Of a stretch of 37,499 bases of DNA, positions 25,314-32,933 are shown piece after piece. Positions within the stretch are counted from its first letter, which is position 1; each line of letters opens with the position of its first letter. The notes under the pieces are model-generated. The model did not search any database. It was not told where the DNA came from and worked only from the letters and a program-made list of their open reading frames with translations. A program made the translations under genes and the position numbers. The DNA is from an uncultured Lachnospiraceae bacterium. GTDB taxonomy: Bacteria > Bacillota > Clostridia > Lachnospirales > Lachnospiraceae. The DNA is taken from assembly GCA_949155905.1 (NCBI GenBank), contig CASCWU010000026.1:1-37499 (forward strand), written 5' to 3'.

Positions 25314-25358
25314 TAAATCTAAAAATGCCTCTGCTATTTTCATAATGATATGCGGGTC
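25314..25358 (-). repeat. Intergenic element A, 45 bases, similar to 29653-29697
   Basis: The block shares the 13-base core CAGAGGCATTTTT with the element at 29653-29697 at the same offset; of 45 aligned positions about 25 agree and most differences are transitions. It lies in the 172-base gap between the lipoprotein and DHHW genes. Read as protein it gives HIIMKIAEAFLDLG, the other copy HAAARTPEAFLN; neither has a convincing ribosome site. Confidence 0.35.
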
Positions 25359-25404
25359 GATCCTCCTATCAGCCTAACAATATTTTCCGACAGCCTTCCG
25401 CTCC

Positions 25405-26766
25405 TTATGGCTGGGAAAAATACAGTTCTAATTCCGGCTTCTCACCCAGTACCTTTGTAGGAATCAACAGAGAAAATCCCTCCTGTCCGTCCGCATAGGC
25501 AAGCGGAAATGCTTCATAGCACGTATCTCCATTGACTTTGATATAGATCCGTGTCCTTGTCTGAAGCTGATTTGCCTGTACCTTTCCCGTCACTTGCATA
25601 TAGGAACCACTCTCGGCGTATGTCAGCTCCTGCGGCTTTGCAGGTACTACTCTCCCACAATCTGCCAGAGAAACCTCCGGCGCCTCCATATACGGCGCAC
25701 GCCCTGCCATATCCGGCAGGAAACGCTCCGCCCGTTCGATTAACAGCGTATCTGCCTCCTGCTCTGCCAGATCGGATAACTGATACGGTAAGGCACGAGA
25801 AAAATACGCCCTGCCGTATGCCTCCGCCAAAAACGGCAATAACGCATTTCCAAAGGAATCCCGATACATCACCAGGCTTCCTTTCCCCGCCGAATACGTT
25901 GTAATCTTTGGAGCGAAATTGCTTTCTACCTCCTCCTGGTAGGTAAACTGCGGCTCTGGGATATAATCATATTCCTTTTCCTTTGGCAGCAAAAACGACC
26001 TGCCGACGGCTGCCGGATACAACATTACCTCCAAATCCCCTATAAAGTCTGTTCTTTCTTTATATGCTCTGCCGATGTAAGAACTATGCTCCTTTCCCAA
26101 AGCAGACAATAACCGATCCGCCGCAAGGGCAGCACCTTTGTTGTTCCAGTGGGAATCCGTCGCATGATAGAGAATTTCCTCCTCTTTTTGAAATAAGGTA
26201 TAAAGATCGATATAGGAAACCTGTTCCTCTGCCAGATAGCCCTGGAGCCGTGCCAAATTCCCCTCCTCTGCTGCCGGACGAAAGCCCTGGTAATAATACG
26301 GCATATTTCCGCCGTACAGAGAATTTTTATTCGGCGCAACCGTAAAGGCAAAGCGTATCCCCCTCTCTTTTGCATATTGCTGTATCATTGCCAGGGAATG
26401 TGCTACGTCAAAAAGCTGTCGTTCACTCATCAGGCCTTCTCCCTGAAAATCCCCCAGGGAATCCTTGTAATAAAGCCATCCTTCCCTTCCTACGATCACA
26501 CGCTCCTGTGAGGAGGTACCGAACAGCTTCCCGGCTAACAACGCATAGCCCGTCACCCATTCATTCCGAAAAGCAAAATGATCTTCAAACCATGCCCCGG
26601 CATCGCTTAAAAAATGGAGATTTACTCCTTGCTCGTCCCACAAAACCGGAGCCTCCGCTGCCGTCCGGTTCTCTGCAGACTCCTCCGCCCCGCCAAACAG
26701 CAGGCCAGCCGACGGAACCAGACAGAGCAGCAGAAAAAGGAGAATATATAAAAGATAGCTTCTCAC
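25405..26766 (-). CDS. DHHW-family protein (AlgX/AlgJ-like SGNH acyltransferase partner)
   Basis: A 453-residue protein with an N-terminal membrane or signal helix (LLYILLFLLLCLVPSAGLLF). Family motifs are VIVGREGWLYYKDS (about 90), FTVAPNKNSLYGGNMPYYYQ, the DHHW-type motif ATDSHWNNKGAALAADRLL, and YRDSFGNALLPFL, which carries the Ser of the SGNH-like fold. Proteins of this family act outside the membrane with an MBOAT protein to transfer acyl (usually acetyl) groups to polysaccharides, as AlgJ/AlgX do with AlgI or PatB with PatA. The start is GTG at 26766, with AGGAGGG (26773-26779) upstream. The MBOAT gene is 11 bases upstream, so translation is tightly linked. The target polymer may be peptidoglycan, a teichoic acid or a capsule. 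Confidence 0.87.
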   Translation of the reverse strand: MRSYLLYILLFLLLCLVPSAGLLFGGAEESAENRTAAEAPVLWDEQGVNLHFLSDAGAWFEDHFAFRNEWVTGYALLAGKLFGTSSQERVIVGREGWLYYKDSLGDFQGEGLMSERQLFDVAHSLAMIQQYAKERGIRFAFTVAPNKNSLYGGNMPYYYQGFRPAAEEGNLARLQGYLAEEQVSYIDLYTLFQKEEEILYHATDSHWNNKGAALAADRLLSALGKEHSSYIGRAYKERTDFIGDLEVMLYPAAVGRSFLLPKEKEYDYIPEPQFTYQEEVESNFAPKITTYSAGKGSLVMYRDSFGNALLPFLAEAYGRAYFSRALPYQLSDLAEQEADTLLIERAERFLPDMAGRAPYMEAPEVSLADCGRVVPAKPQELTYAESGSYMQVTGKVQANQLQTRTRIYIKVNGDTCYEAFPLAYADGQEGFSLLIPTKVLGEKPELELYFSQP

Positions 26767-26777
26767 GGCGCTCCCTC

Positions 26778-28169
26778 CTAAAAACGAAAGTAAATAAACG
26801 GATTATACGTCCCGCCTGCCAGGTTCATCATACATAATACCAGCAGCAAAAGCGTCAGTGGATAAGATGCTTTCTTCACCCATGGAGTTTTTTCTGTCAG
26901 CCTTGGCGGGACAGAGCCAAGCGCCGCAGCCAGCAGCGCCGTCAGATGAACCGGTGTTAAAAGAGAAAGAAGCAGCCGCATTTCCGCCGCGCCAAAACTC
27001 CACCCGGCAAACATTTTCAGTATCCAGCAGACACCATGAGTCATCGTATCCGCCCGAAAGAAAACGAATCCGATCAGGACGACAAACAGGACATAGACAT
27101 GCCGCGCAACACTCCTCCAGCCACTCGCTTTCCTCTGGAAAAACGGCAGATACTCCTCTATCATCAGGAAAAATCCATGAAACAACCCCCAGAAAAGAAA
27201 GGTGACATTTGCGCCATGCCAAATACCGGTACAGGCAAAAACGATAAATTTGTTGATTACCGTCCGCCGCTTTCCCAATCGGTTGCCTCCCAGCGGAATA
27301 TAGAGATATTCCCGAAACCATCCGGACAGAGAAATATGCCACCGCCGCCAAAAGTCCCGGATGGAATCCGCAGCATAGGGATATCGGAAGTTTTCTTTGA
27401 AATGAAATCCAAACATCCTGCCCAGCCCGATTGCCATATCGCTGTAGCCGCTAAAATCAAAATAAATCTGGAACAGATAGGAGATCGCTCCCAGCCATGC
27501 ACTTAACACATGGATCTGTCCGATAGGGGCTGCAAACAGGGTATCCGCGATTACCGCCATATAATTTGCCAACAGCGTCTTTTTCCCCAGACCGACGATA
27601 AAACGGCGGATTCCCTCCGCAACGTCCTGTGCGTTGGCTCTCCGCTCGGTGATCTCTTGCTCTATATCGTGATATTTTACGATTGGCCCGGCAATTAGCT
27701 GCGGAAACAGAGAAATATACAATAAAATATGGCTAAAGCGTTTCTGTGCTGCTGTTTCTCCAAAATAGACATCCATGACATAAGACATTGCCTGAAAGGT
27801 AAAAAAAGAAATCCCTACTGGCAATGCTACCGCAGGAACCGGCACCACCAGCCCCGTTCCCTGATTCCACAGCCCGACAAGAAAGGCTGCATATTTAAAC
27901 ACACACAATAGCCCCAGATTCACGATTATTACAGCCGCCAAAATCACTTTTCGATATGCCACACTTTTTTCTATCCCTTTCGCACACAGATAATGAAAAA
28001 AAGCAGACGCGATCATCAAAAAAACATATACCGGCTCCCCGTAGGCATAAAATAAGAGGCTGGCGGCTAAAAGCAGGATATTTTTCCAACGGATACCCGG
28101 CATCCACTGATAGAGCAGAAAAACAACCGGTAAAAACACACTGATAAAAACGAGATGACTGAATACCAT
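26778..28169 (-). CDS. MBOAT-family membrane O-acyltransferase (AlgI/DltB-like)
   Basis: A 463-residue polytopic protein with about ten membrane helices. The MBOAT core is clear: FPQLIAGPIVKYHDIEQEI, YLFQIYFDFSGYSDMAIGLG, NFRYPYAADSIRDFWRRWHI, SGWFREYLYIPLGGNRLG, and the putative catalytic His in TGIWHGANVTFLFWGLFHG. Such proteins move an acyl group across the membrane and hand it to an extracellular partner, here the DHHW protein encoded next. AGAGGAG precedes the ATG. It sits between genes for transglutaminase-fold proteins in the surface island, which points to modification of a surface polymer in step with deployment of these proteins. It looks intact and of normal length. Confidence 0.92.
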   Translation of the reverse strand: MVFSHLVFISVFLPVVFLLYQWMPGIRWKNILLLAASLLFYAYGEPVYVFLMIASAFFHYLCAKGIEKSVAYRKVILAAVIIVNLGLLCVFKYAAFLVGLWNQGTGLVVPVPAVALPVGISFFTFQAMSYVMDVYFGETAAQKRFSHILLYISLFPQLIAGPIVKYHDIEQEITERRANAQDVAEGIRRFIVGLGKKTLLANYMAVIADTLFAAPIGQIHVLSAWLGAISYLFQIYFDFSGYSDMAIGLGRMFGFHFKENFRYPYAADSIRDFWRRWHISLSGWFREYLYIPLGGNRLGKRRTVINKFIVFACTGIWHGANVTFLFWGLFHGFFLMIEEYLPFFQRKASGWRSVARHVYVLFVVLIGFVFFRADTMTHGVCWILKMFAGWSFGAAEMRLLLSLLTPVHLTALLAAALGSVPPRLTEKTPWVKKASYPLTLLLLVLCMMNLAGGTYNPFIYFRF

Positions 28170-28181
28170 ATAGGAACTCCT

Positions 28182-28739
28182 CTAAAAAGAAACCGTAGTA
28201 TATTCTACTTTTTTATAGTTATGATAGGTTTCCTTTAAGGAGCTTCTTTTTTTCAAAAAATAAGTAAGAGAAGAATCCTCTGCGTATTTATCCATATTGG
28301 GATCACAGATGTACCAGGTAGATTTTATCTTGATTTCTACCCACGCATGCTGCTGCCATTTTCCGCTAAAGCCATTCGTCTTCCCGACGCCAATCCGCAC
28401 CGGATAATCCGTTGCCTTTTTCGCCAGATACGCATAGACTGCAGCAAAGTGATAGCAGCTTCCCTTCTCGTCCTCCAGCATCTCTTTGGCATACTCCTCC
28501 TCCCAGCCGGAATACGTCTTAAAGCCGACTGCACGCCCATAATCATACTGTTCTTCCACATAAGCAAACAGTTTTTTCAGCTTCTTTTTCACACTGTCCT
28601 TCTTTTTCGTCTCCTTGCTCACGATGGCCGCTGCCTGATCCTCCAACGTTTTTTCCGCTGCCTGTACCGGCGCCGCCCATCCCAGACTGCCCGCCAGCAG
28701 ACAGACAGCAAATATGATTGCTGTTATTCGTTTTAACAT
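28182..28739 (-). CDS. Small exported transglutaminase-fold protein
   Basis: Start chosen at MLKRITAI behind AAAGGAGGAG; 185 residues. A signal peptide (IIFAVCLLAGSLGWAAPVQA) precedes a helix (AAAIVSKETKKKDSVKKKLK) and a transglutaminase-like domain with Cys in KGSCYHFAAVYAYLAKKATD, His in QQHAWVEIKIKSTW and Asp in YICDPNMDKYA. Unlike the other two in this island it has no wall-binding repeats, so it may be secreted. The stop is 12 bases before the MBOAT gene start, which suggests coupling. The presence of three such enzymes in one unit suggests different substrates or partners. Confidence 0.87.
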   Translation of the reverse strand: MLKRITAIIFAVCLLAGSLGWAAPVQAAEKTLEDQAAAIVSKETKKKDSVKKKLKKLFAYVEEQYDYGRAVGFKTYSGWEEEYAKEMLEDEKGSCYHFAAVYAYLAKKATDYPVRIGVGKTNGFSGKWQQHAWVEIKIKSTWYICDPNMDKYAEDSSLTYFLKKRSSLKETYHNYKKVEYTTVSF

Positions 28740-28828
28740 CTTCAAGCTCCTCCTTTGTCCCTTTCTTTGCAATGGTTACTGCCGCAACCGCGCTTCGGTG
28801 CGAGAGTTCCACTTTGTGGAGTTCGTTT

Positions 28829-29632
28829 TCACTCTACGCCCATAAAAATTTCTTCTCCCTGCTTTGGCTGATAGGTAAAAACGGTAAAACCGTCATAGGT
28901 TAGCATACCGTCCTTCCCATCTCCATAGCAGCTCGCATAATATTCCGATTTTTCCGGCTTGCCGATTAGCCCCTTAATCGGAGCAAAGGGCTTTTCATAC
29001 TTTGCTAGCTTGCGCAGCTCCTTCGTCCCTTCCTTATTGTATTTCCCATTGGATTGGAATACATAGAATGTTTCCTTGAGGACGGTAATCCCAGTCGCTA
29101 CAGCGCCCGTTTTATCCGCATAATAAACCTTATCCTTCGACCAGCCCTTTGCTGCTGTCCCATTCGAATTGACCTGATACCTTTTTGTCTTGCCTTTGGC
29201 GTTCTTTACACGGACAACCTTTTTTGCCTTAGGCTTTAGAAGCTGCCCCTTTTCATTGAAAATATAGTATGTCCCTTTTATCCTATGGCTCCCTACCGGG
29301 GCATTTCCGGTTTTCTTAAAATAATAGGTTTCTCCGTCTATCTCTACCCAGCGGCCCTTGACCAGTTCTCCATCCTCGTAACAGCGGTAATGACCATCCT
29401 CTTCTATCAAGCCTTCCTTTCGCCGGGTATCGGATGACGTATCGGTAGTATCGTTTTCTTTTGCCTGTGCTACCTGTACTATCTGTGATTGTAGTACTCC
29501 CCGTGACAGTGCTGTCTGTCCTTCTATTGCCTCTGCTTTATATGGCACAAAGGCCAAAAACACCGCAAGCCCCATAACCACTGCTTTTACTGTTTTTACT
29601 GCTTTTCTTGCTTTCCTTACTTTTCCTGACAT
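28829..29632 (-). CDS. Exported protein with choline-binding-like repeats and a C-terminal Lachnospiraceae-type domain
   Basis: Start chosen at MSGKVRKA because AGAGGAG lies upstream; 267 residues. A signal peptide (VKAVVMGLAVFLAFVPYKAEA) is followed by a linker and wall-binding repeats (GELVKGRWVEIDGETYYFKK, VGSHRIKGTYYIFNEKGQLL, YQVNSNGTAAKGWSKDKVYY, GAVATGITVLKETFYVFQSN). The last 50 residues (GLIGKPEKSEYYASCYGDGK, MLTYDGFTVFTYQPKQGEE) resemble a small domain of Lachnospiraceae lipoproteins that normally continues further; here it stops at IFMGVE, so it may be cut short. I know no function for that domain. It lies between the InlB-repeat gene and the small transglutaminase-fold gene. Confidence 0.72.
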   Translation of the reverse strand: MSGKVRKARKAVKTVKAVVMGLAVFLAFVPYKAEAIEGQTALSRGVLQSQIVQVAQAKENDTTDTSSDTRRKEGLIEEDGHYRCYEDGELVKGRWVEIDGETYYFKKTGNAPVGSHRIKGTYYIFNEKGQLLKPKAKKVVRVKNAKGKTKRYQVNSNGTAAKGWSKDKVYYADKTGAVATGITVLKETFYVFQSNGKYNKEGTKELRKLAKYEKPFAPIKGLIGKPEKSEYYASCYGDGKDGMLTYDGFTVFTYQPKQGEEIFMGVE

Positions 29633-29652
29633 CACGTCTTCTCCTCTTTCCC

Positions 29653-29697
29653 CTAATTCAAAAATGCCTCTGGCGTTCTTGCGGCGGCATGAAAGCC
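29653..29697 (-). repeat. Intergenic element B, 45 bases, similar to 25314-25358
   Basis: Second copy of the element described at 25314-25358, sharing the core CAGAGGCATTTTT. It is in the 95-base gap before the wall-binding protein gene. A 22-codon reading frame covers it (ATG at 29722, MKKYLYQIGF to PEAFLN), starting seven bases after the InlB-repeat gene's stop; no good ribosome site precedes it. Confidence 0.35.
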
Positions 29698-29727
29698 TAT
29701 CTGATATAGGTACTTCTTCATAGCCGT

Positions 29728-31668
29728 TCAGGATGCTCCCCATCGTGCATAAACAACGATATCCGACATGATCGGATCTGTCACGTCAAACCTTCTGCCA
29801 TCCTTGTAAAACCATCCCAGAAAGGTACGGCCGTCCGGATGCGTCGGTATTGGCAGACGATAGCCTGACTGATGAAGAGAGGTTTCTGTTGTCACCGAAT
29901 AACGATTGGCATTATCTAACCCACATGCCGCCCGCTCCTCCTCGGTAATTCTCCCATCGTACCGCTCATCCTCCGGCAAAAATAATACGCTGCACTTCCG
30001 GGGCGCCCACCTGGCCGTCAGGGTCATACTCTCTGTAAGAATGGTATCTAACGTAAACTCCTTTCCGTCTGGCATGAACCATCCTTCAAAGCTATAGTTT
30101 TTCTTTGACGGCTTAGGCAGTGCGGTTGCGCCGTTATTATGCGTCCAGCCGTCCGGGTATTTCTCACGCTCTACTGCCGGATAAGTAGAGCCGCTGCCAT
30201 AAAAAATCCCGCTGGTCATATGGTGCCTGTAAGCACAGCCCTTCCGATATTCTCCATCATCCTCAAAGAAAACCAGCAAACCCTGGTTTTCTTTATTGTA
30301 TTCGGAAAAATAGCCGCCGCTTGGATCAAATTCCAAGGTAATCTCCTGGTTCCGCTCATAAACCGGATACAACGTAATATGCTCCGGCTCGTCATAAACG
30401 ATAAACAGGGCGTGCATTCCCTCGTTATCACAATCCCTCTCATGGAAATAAAAATCCAATTGCTGCTTAAAGGCACGCTTGCAGACCGGACACATCATTC
30501 CGCTCCAACCAATGACATTTTTAAAAACAGAGGCCTCCGTCAAGGGCTTTTTCGTCCCACTCTCATCAACGCTTATGCTCCAGCCTTTAAAAATCAGTCC
30601 AGGCCGACTGACCTGGGGCAGCTTTTGCCCGCACTCCGCAATCGAACGGTTGGTATCCACCACGATATCCTCATACTGGCCGCCGAACTTATCATCAAAG
30701 GAAATCGTCAGCCTTCTGGAAAAGCAGGCATAAAGAGTATCTACCTTTGTACTCAGTGTCTGCCCTGTCTTTACCTTGCTCTCGGTTGCAAAATCCGCCT
30801 CTGTATACCAGCCCAAAAAAGTACAACCCGGAACGGACGGCTGCGGCAGGCGATCTATCGTATAGGTATTTTTCCTGGAAACCGGATAGCTGTGCTTCCA
30901 GGCTACGTTGTCCTTGTCCCATTCCTCCATCGGCCCCCGCTCATAGGATTGTGTCTTCCAGTCGAACCAGTCGCCAAATCCCATAAAGCTATAGGTTTCG
31001 CCATAATGACAGCCCAGCCGGAAGGTTACAGGCCGCGTGATTTCCTCTGTATAATGAGCATACAACGTCATATCACTCGTCAGAACATCCGTTTCCAGTA
31101 CCTGTCTGCCCCCTGTTTTTTTCGTATACCAGCCAAGAAAACTTTTCCCCGAACGGGCTTCTGTTTTCACGGTTGCTGCAAATGTTAGGATCTCCCCAGA
31201 GACATCCTGAGTAGGGTCGCCGGATAGACTGGCAAAGTCTTCTTTCGTATTGAGGTTATAGGTAATTCGATAAGCCCCCGCCTCAGGCTTTGGCGTCGTC
31301 TTTGCTTTTTTTACTACTACTTTTAGCTTTTTCGACGTCTGATTCTGGTAGGTTATGGTAATATAAGCGGTTCCTGCCTTCTTTGCGGTCAGCACACCGG
31401 ATTTGCTGATCGTAGCTATGTCCTTTTTGCTTGATTTCCAGACACCCTTTTTTGTAACGTCCTTCTTGCCTGCTTTTGCAGTCAGCTTTACCTTTTTCCC
31501 CGCCTTTACCGTACAGGAGTTTTTTTGAATCGTCACCTGACTGCTGCTGATAAACGGCTTTGCAGTATTCGCTGCAACCGCCTGTATCCTTGGCGGAAGC
31601 ACTGTCAGGAGAAGGACGAGGGTCAGCACAAATACGGCTGCCCTCATCAGATAACTATGTGCCTTCAT
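29728..31668 (-). CDS. Exported Big2 / InlB-type repeat protein with an inserted zinc-finger-like motif
   Basis: A 646-residue protein: signal peptide (AAVFVLTLVLLLTVLPPRIQA), a bacterial Ig-like Big2 domain (about 50-120: KAGKKVKLTAKAGKKDVTKK, TISKSGVLTAKKAGTAYITI), then at least four InlB/Flg_new beta-grasp repeats with the hallmark GWYT or GW-F-G sequences (SFLGWYTKKTGG, TFLGWYTEADF, IFKGWSISVDE, SFEGWFMPDGKEF, TFLGWFYKDGRRFD). Inside the third repeat sits MCPVCKRAFKQQLDFYFHER: Cys393, Cys396, His409, Cys413, a CX2CX12HX3C pattern of a zinc finger, odd in a secreted protein. No LPXTG anchor is visible. GAGAGGAG precedes the ATG. Such repeat proteins usually act as adhesins; that role here is inference. 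Confidence 0.85.
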   Translation of the reverse strand: MKAHSYLMRAAVFVLTLVLLLTVLPPRIQAVAANTAKPFISSSQVTIQKNSCTVKAGKKVKLTAKAGKKDVTKKGVWKSSKKDIATISKSGVLTAKKAGTAYITITYQNQTSKKLKVVVKKAKTTPKPEAGAYRITYNLNTKEDFASLSGDPTQDVSGEILTFAATVKTEARSGKSFLGWYTKKTGGRQVLETDVLTSDMTLYAHYTEEITRPVTFRLGCHYGETYSFMGFGDWFDWKTQSYERGPMEEWDKDNVAWKHSYPVSRKNTYTIDRLPQPSVPGCTFLGWYTEADFATESKVKTGQTLSTKVDTLYACFSRRLTISFDDKFGGQYEDIVVDTNRSIAECGQKLPQVSRPGLIFKGWSISVDESGTKKPLTEASVFKNVIGWSGMMCPVCKRAFKQQLDFYFHERDCDNEGMHALFIVYDEPEHITLYPVYERNQEITLEFDPSGGYFSEYNKENQGLLVFFEDDGEYRKGCAYRHHMTSGIFYGSGSTYPAVEREKYPDGWTHNNGATALPKPSKKNYSFEGWFMPDGKEFTLDTILTESMTLTARWAPRKCSVLFLPEDERYDGRITEEERAACGLDNANRYSVTTETSLHQSGYRLPIPTHPDGRTFLGWFYKDGRRFDVTDPIMSDIVVYARWGAS

Positions 31669-31695
31669 AAACCTCTCCTCTCCCAGAAAGAATCC

Positions 31696-32829
31696 TTACT
31701 TCACTACAACCTTCCCTGTTTTGTCCAGGAAATAATACTTCTCGCCTTTTTTTGCTACCAAAATACCGTCCGAATAGCTAGAAATAGAATCGTATTTTTT
31801 CTTCACTACTTCTTTTCCCTTTTTATTGATCACAATACTTCCGGATCCTGTCTCTACTACCGCCAGACCATCCGAAAAATCATACAGGAAGAAATAGTCT
31901 TCCTTTAGCTTTATTTCTTTTCCTTTTTTATCTACAATCACCCATCTGCCATCTTTCATGATGACTACTACACCGTCCGCAAAGCCATCCGGACTGCTGC
32001 CAAACGTTGTGTACTTAGGCTTGATAACCTCTTTTCCTGTCTTATCAATAAAGCCATATTTCTCGTTGCCCTTTGTCACCATTGCCAGCCCTTCCCGGAA
32101 CGGCCTTACATACTCATACTTAGGCTTTATGATTACCTTCCCCTTTTCGTTGATAAAGCCCCATTTATTGTCCTTGCATACCATCGCCATGCCATCATAG
32201 AAGCTATCTACCACATCATAGTTCAGGTTCTTTGCAACGACCTTCCCCTTATTATTGACAATGCTATATTTATTGTCCTTGTTGCACAGGATCGCCATAC
32301 CATTCGAATAGGTTACAACCCAGGAGCCGGAATTTACCTTAAAGATTTCCTTTCCGGTTTTATCAATCAGGTACTCTGTTCCATTTTTACGTGCCGTTGC
32401 CATGCCGCCATGAAACACATATGCCGACTCGTACTTTAATTTGATGACGACCTTCCCCTTTTTATCAATAAAGCCACTCTTCGTACCTTGTTTTACTAAT
32501 GCGAGCCCTTCTGAAAAATCATATGCCATGTCATATTTTGGCTTTACAACGACATTCCCTTTTGTATCAATAAAGCCATATTTCTCCTTTTTGCTTACCA
32601 ATGCCAGCCCCTCTGAAAAAGCATTGATTGAATCATAACCGCTTAGCTTTGACTTTGCCGCCTGCACAGACAGCGCAGGAAACTCCACCAGACAGAGAGA
32701 GAGTACCAGCAGCAGACAGACTGCCCATAGCGCACCAGTTCGCCGCGGCATACTGTTTGTTCGTGGTATACGATTTATCCGCGGCATTTTTCTTGTACCA
32801 ATGTTTCTTTTGCTGTTTTGTTTCATCAT
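31696..32829 (-). CDS. Exported WG (KWG) repeat protein
   Basis: A 377-residue protein with a long basic N-terminus (RINRIPRTNSMPRR) and a membrane or signal helix (ALWAVCLLLVLSLCLVEFPA). The rest is nine WG-type repeats of 35-40 residues, each with F(S/R)EGLA, KYGFID, KGKVVIKPKYD patterns. The repeats run from GYDSINAFSEGLALVSKKEK to the C-terminal FLDKTGKVVVK with no other domain. WG repeats are predicted to form beta-propeller or beta-solenoid structures that bind proteins or glycans. AAAGGAG precedes two consecutive ATG codons. It is the second gene of the surface island. The gap of 104 bases upstream could hold a secondary promoter (weak TTGTCG/ATAAAA pair), but I see no strong one. Confidence 0.88.
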   Translation of the reverse strand: MMKQNSKRNIGTRKMPRINRIPRTNSMPRRTGALWAVCLLLVLSLCLVEFPALSVQAAKSKLSGYDSINAFSEGLALVSKKEKYGFIDTKGNVVVKPKYDMAYDFSEGLALVKQGTKSGFIDKKGKVVIKLKYESAYVFHGGMATARKNGTEYLIDKTGKEIFKVNSGSWVVTYSNGMAILCNKDNKYSIVNNKGKVVAKNLNYDVVDSFYDGMAMVCKDNKWGFINEKGKVIIKPKYEYVRPFREGLAMVTKGNEKYGFIDKTGKEVIKPKYTTFGSSPDGFADGVVVIMKDGRWVIVDKKGKEIKLKEDYFFLYDFSDGLAVVETGSGSIVINKKGKEVVKKKYDSISSYSDGILVAKKGEKYYFLDKTGKVVVK

Positions 32830-32933
32830 AAATTCTCCTTTTCTTTTTCTCTTTTATTTCTTATTTCTGACAACCGACAAGTGCATCCACCCGAAGGGAC
32901 TTATTAAGAAGGGACAACTTATTTTGCCGCTTC

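Noticed and set aside
29633..29743. Longer N-terminus of the wall-binding protein overlapping the InlB-repeat gene
   Set aside because: It would put 37 residues before the signal peptide; AGAGGAG is placed for the ATG at 29632.
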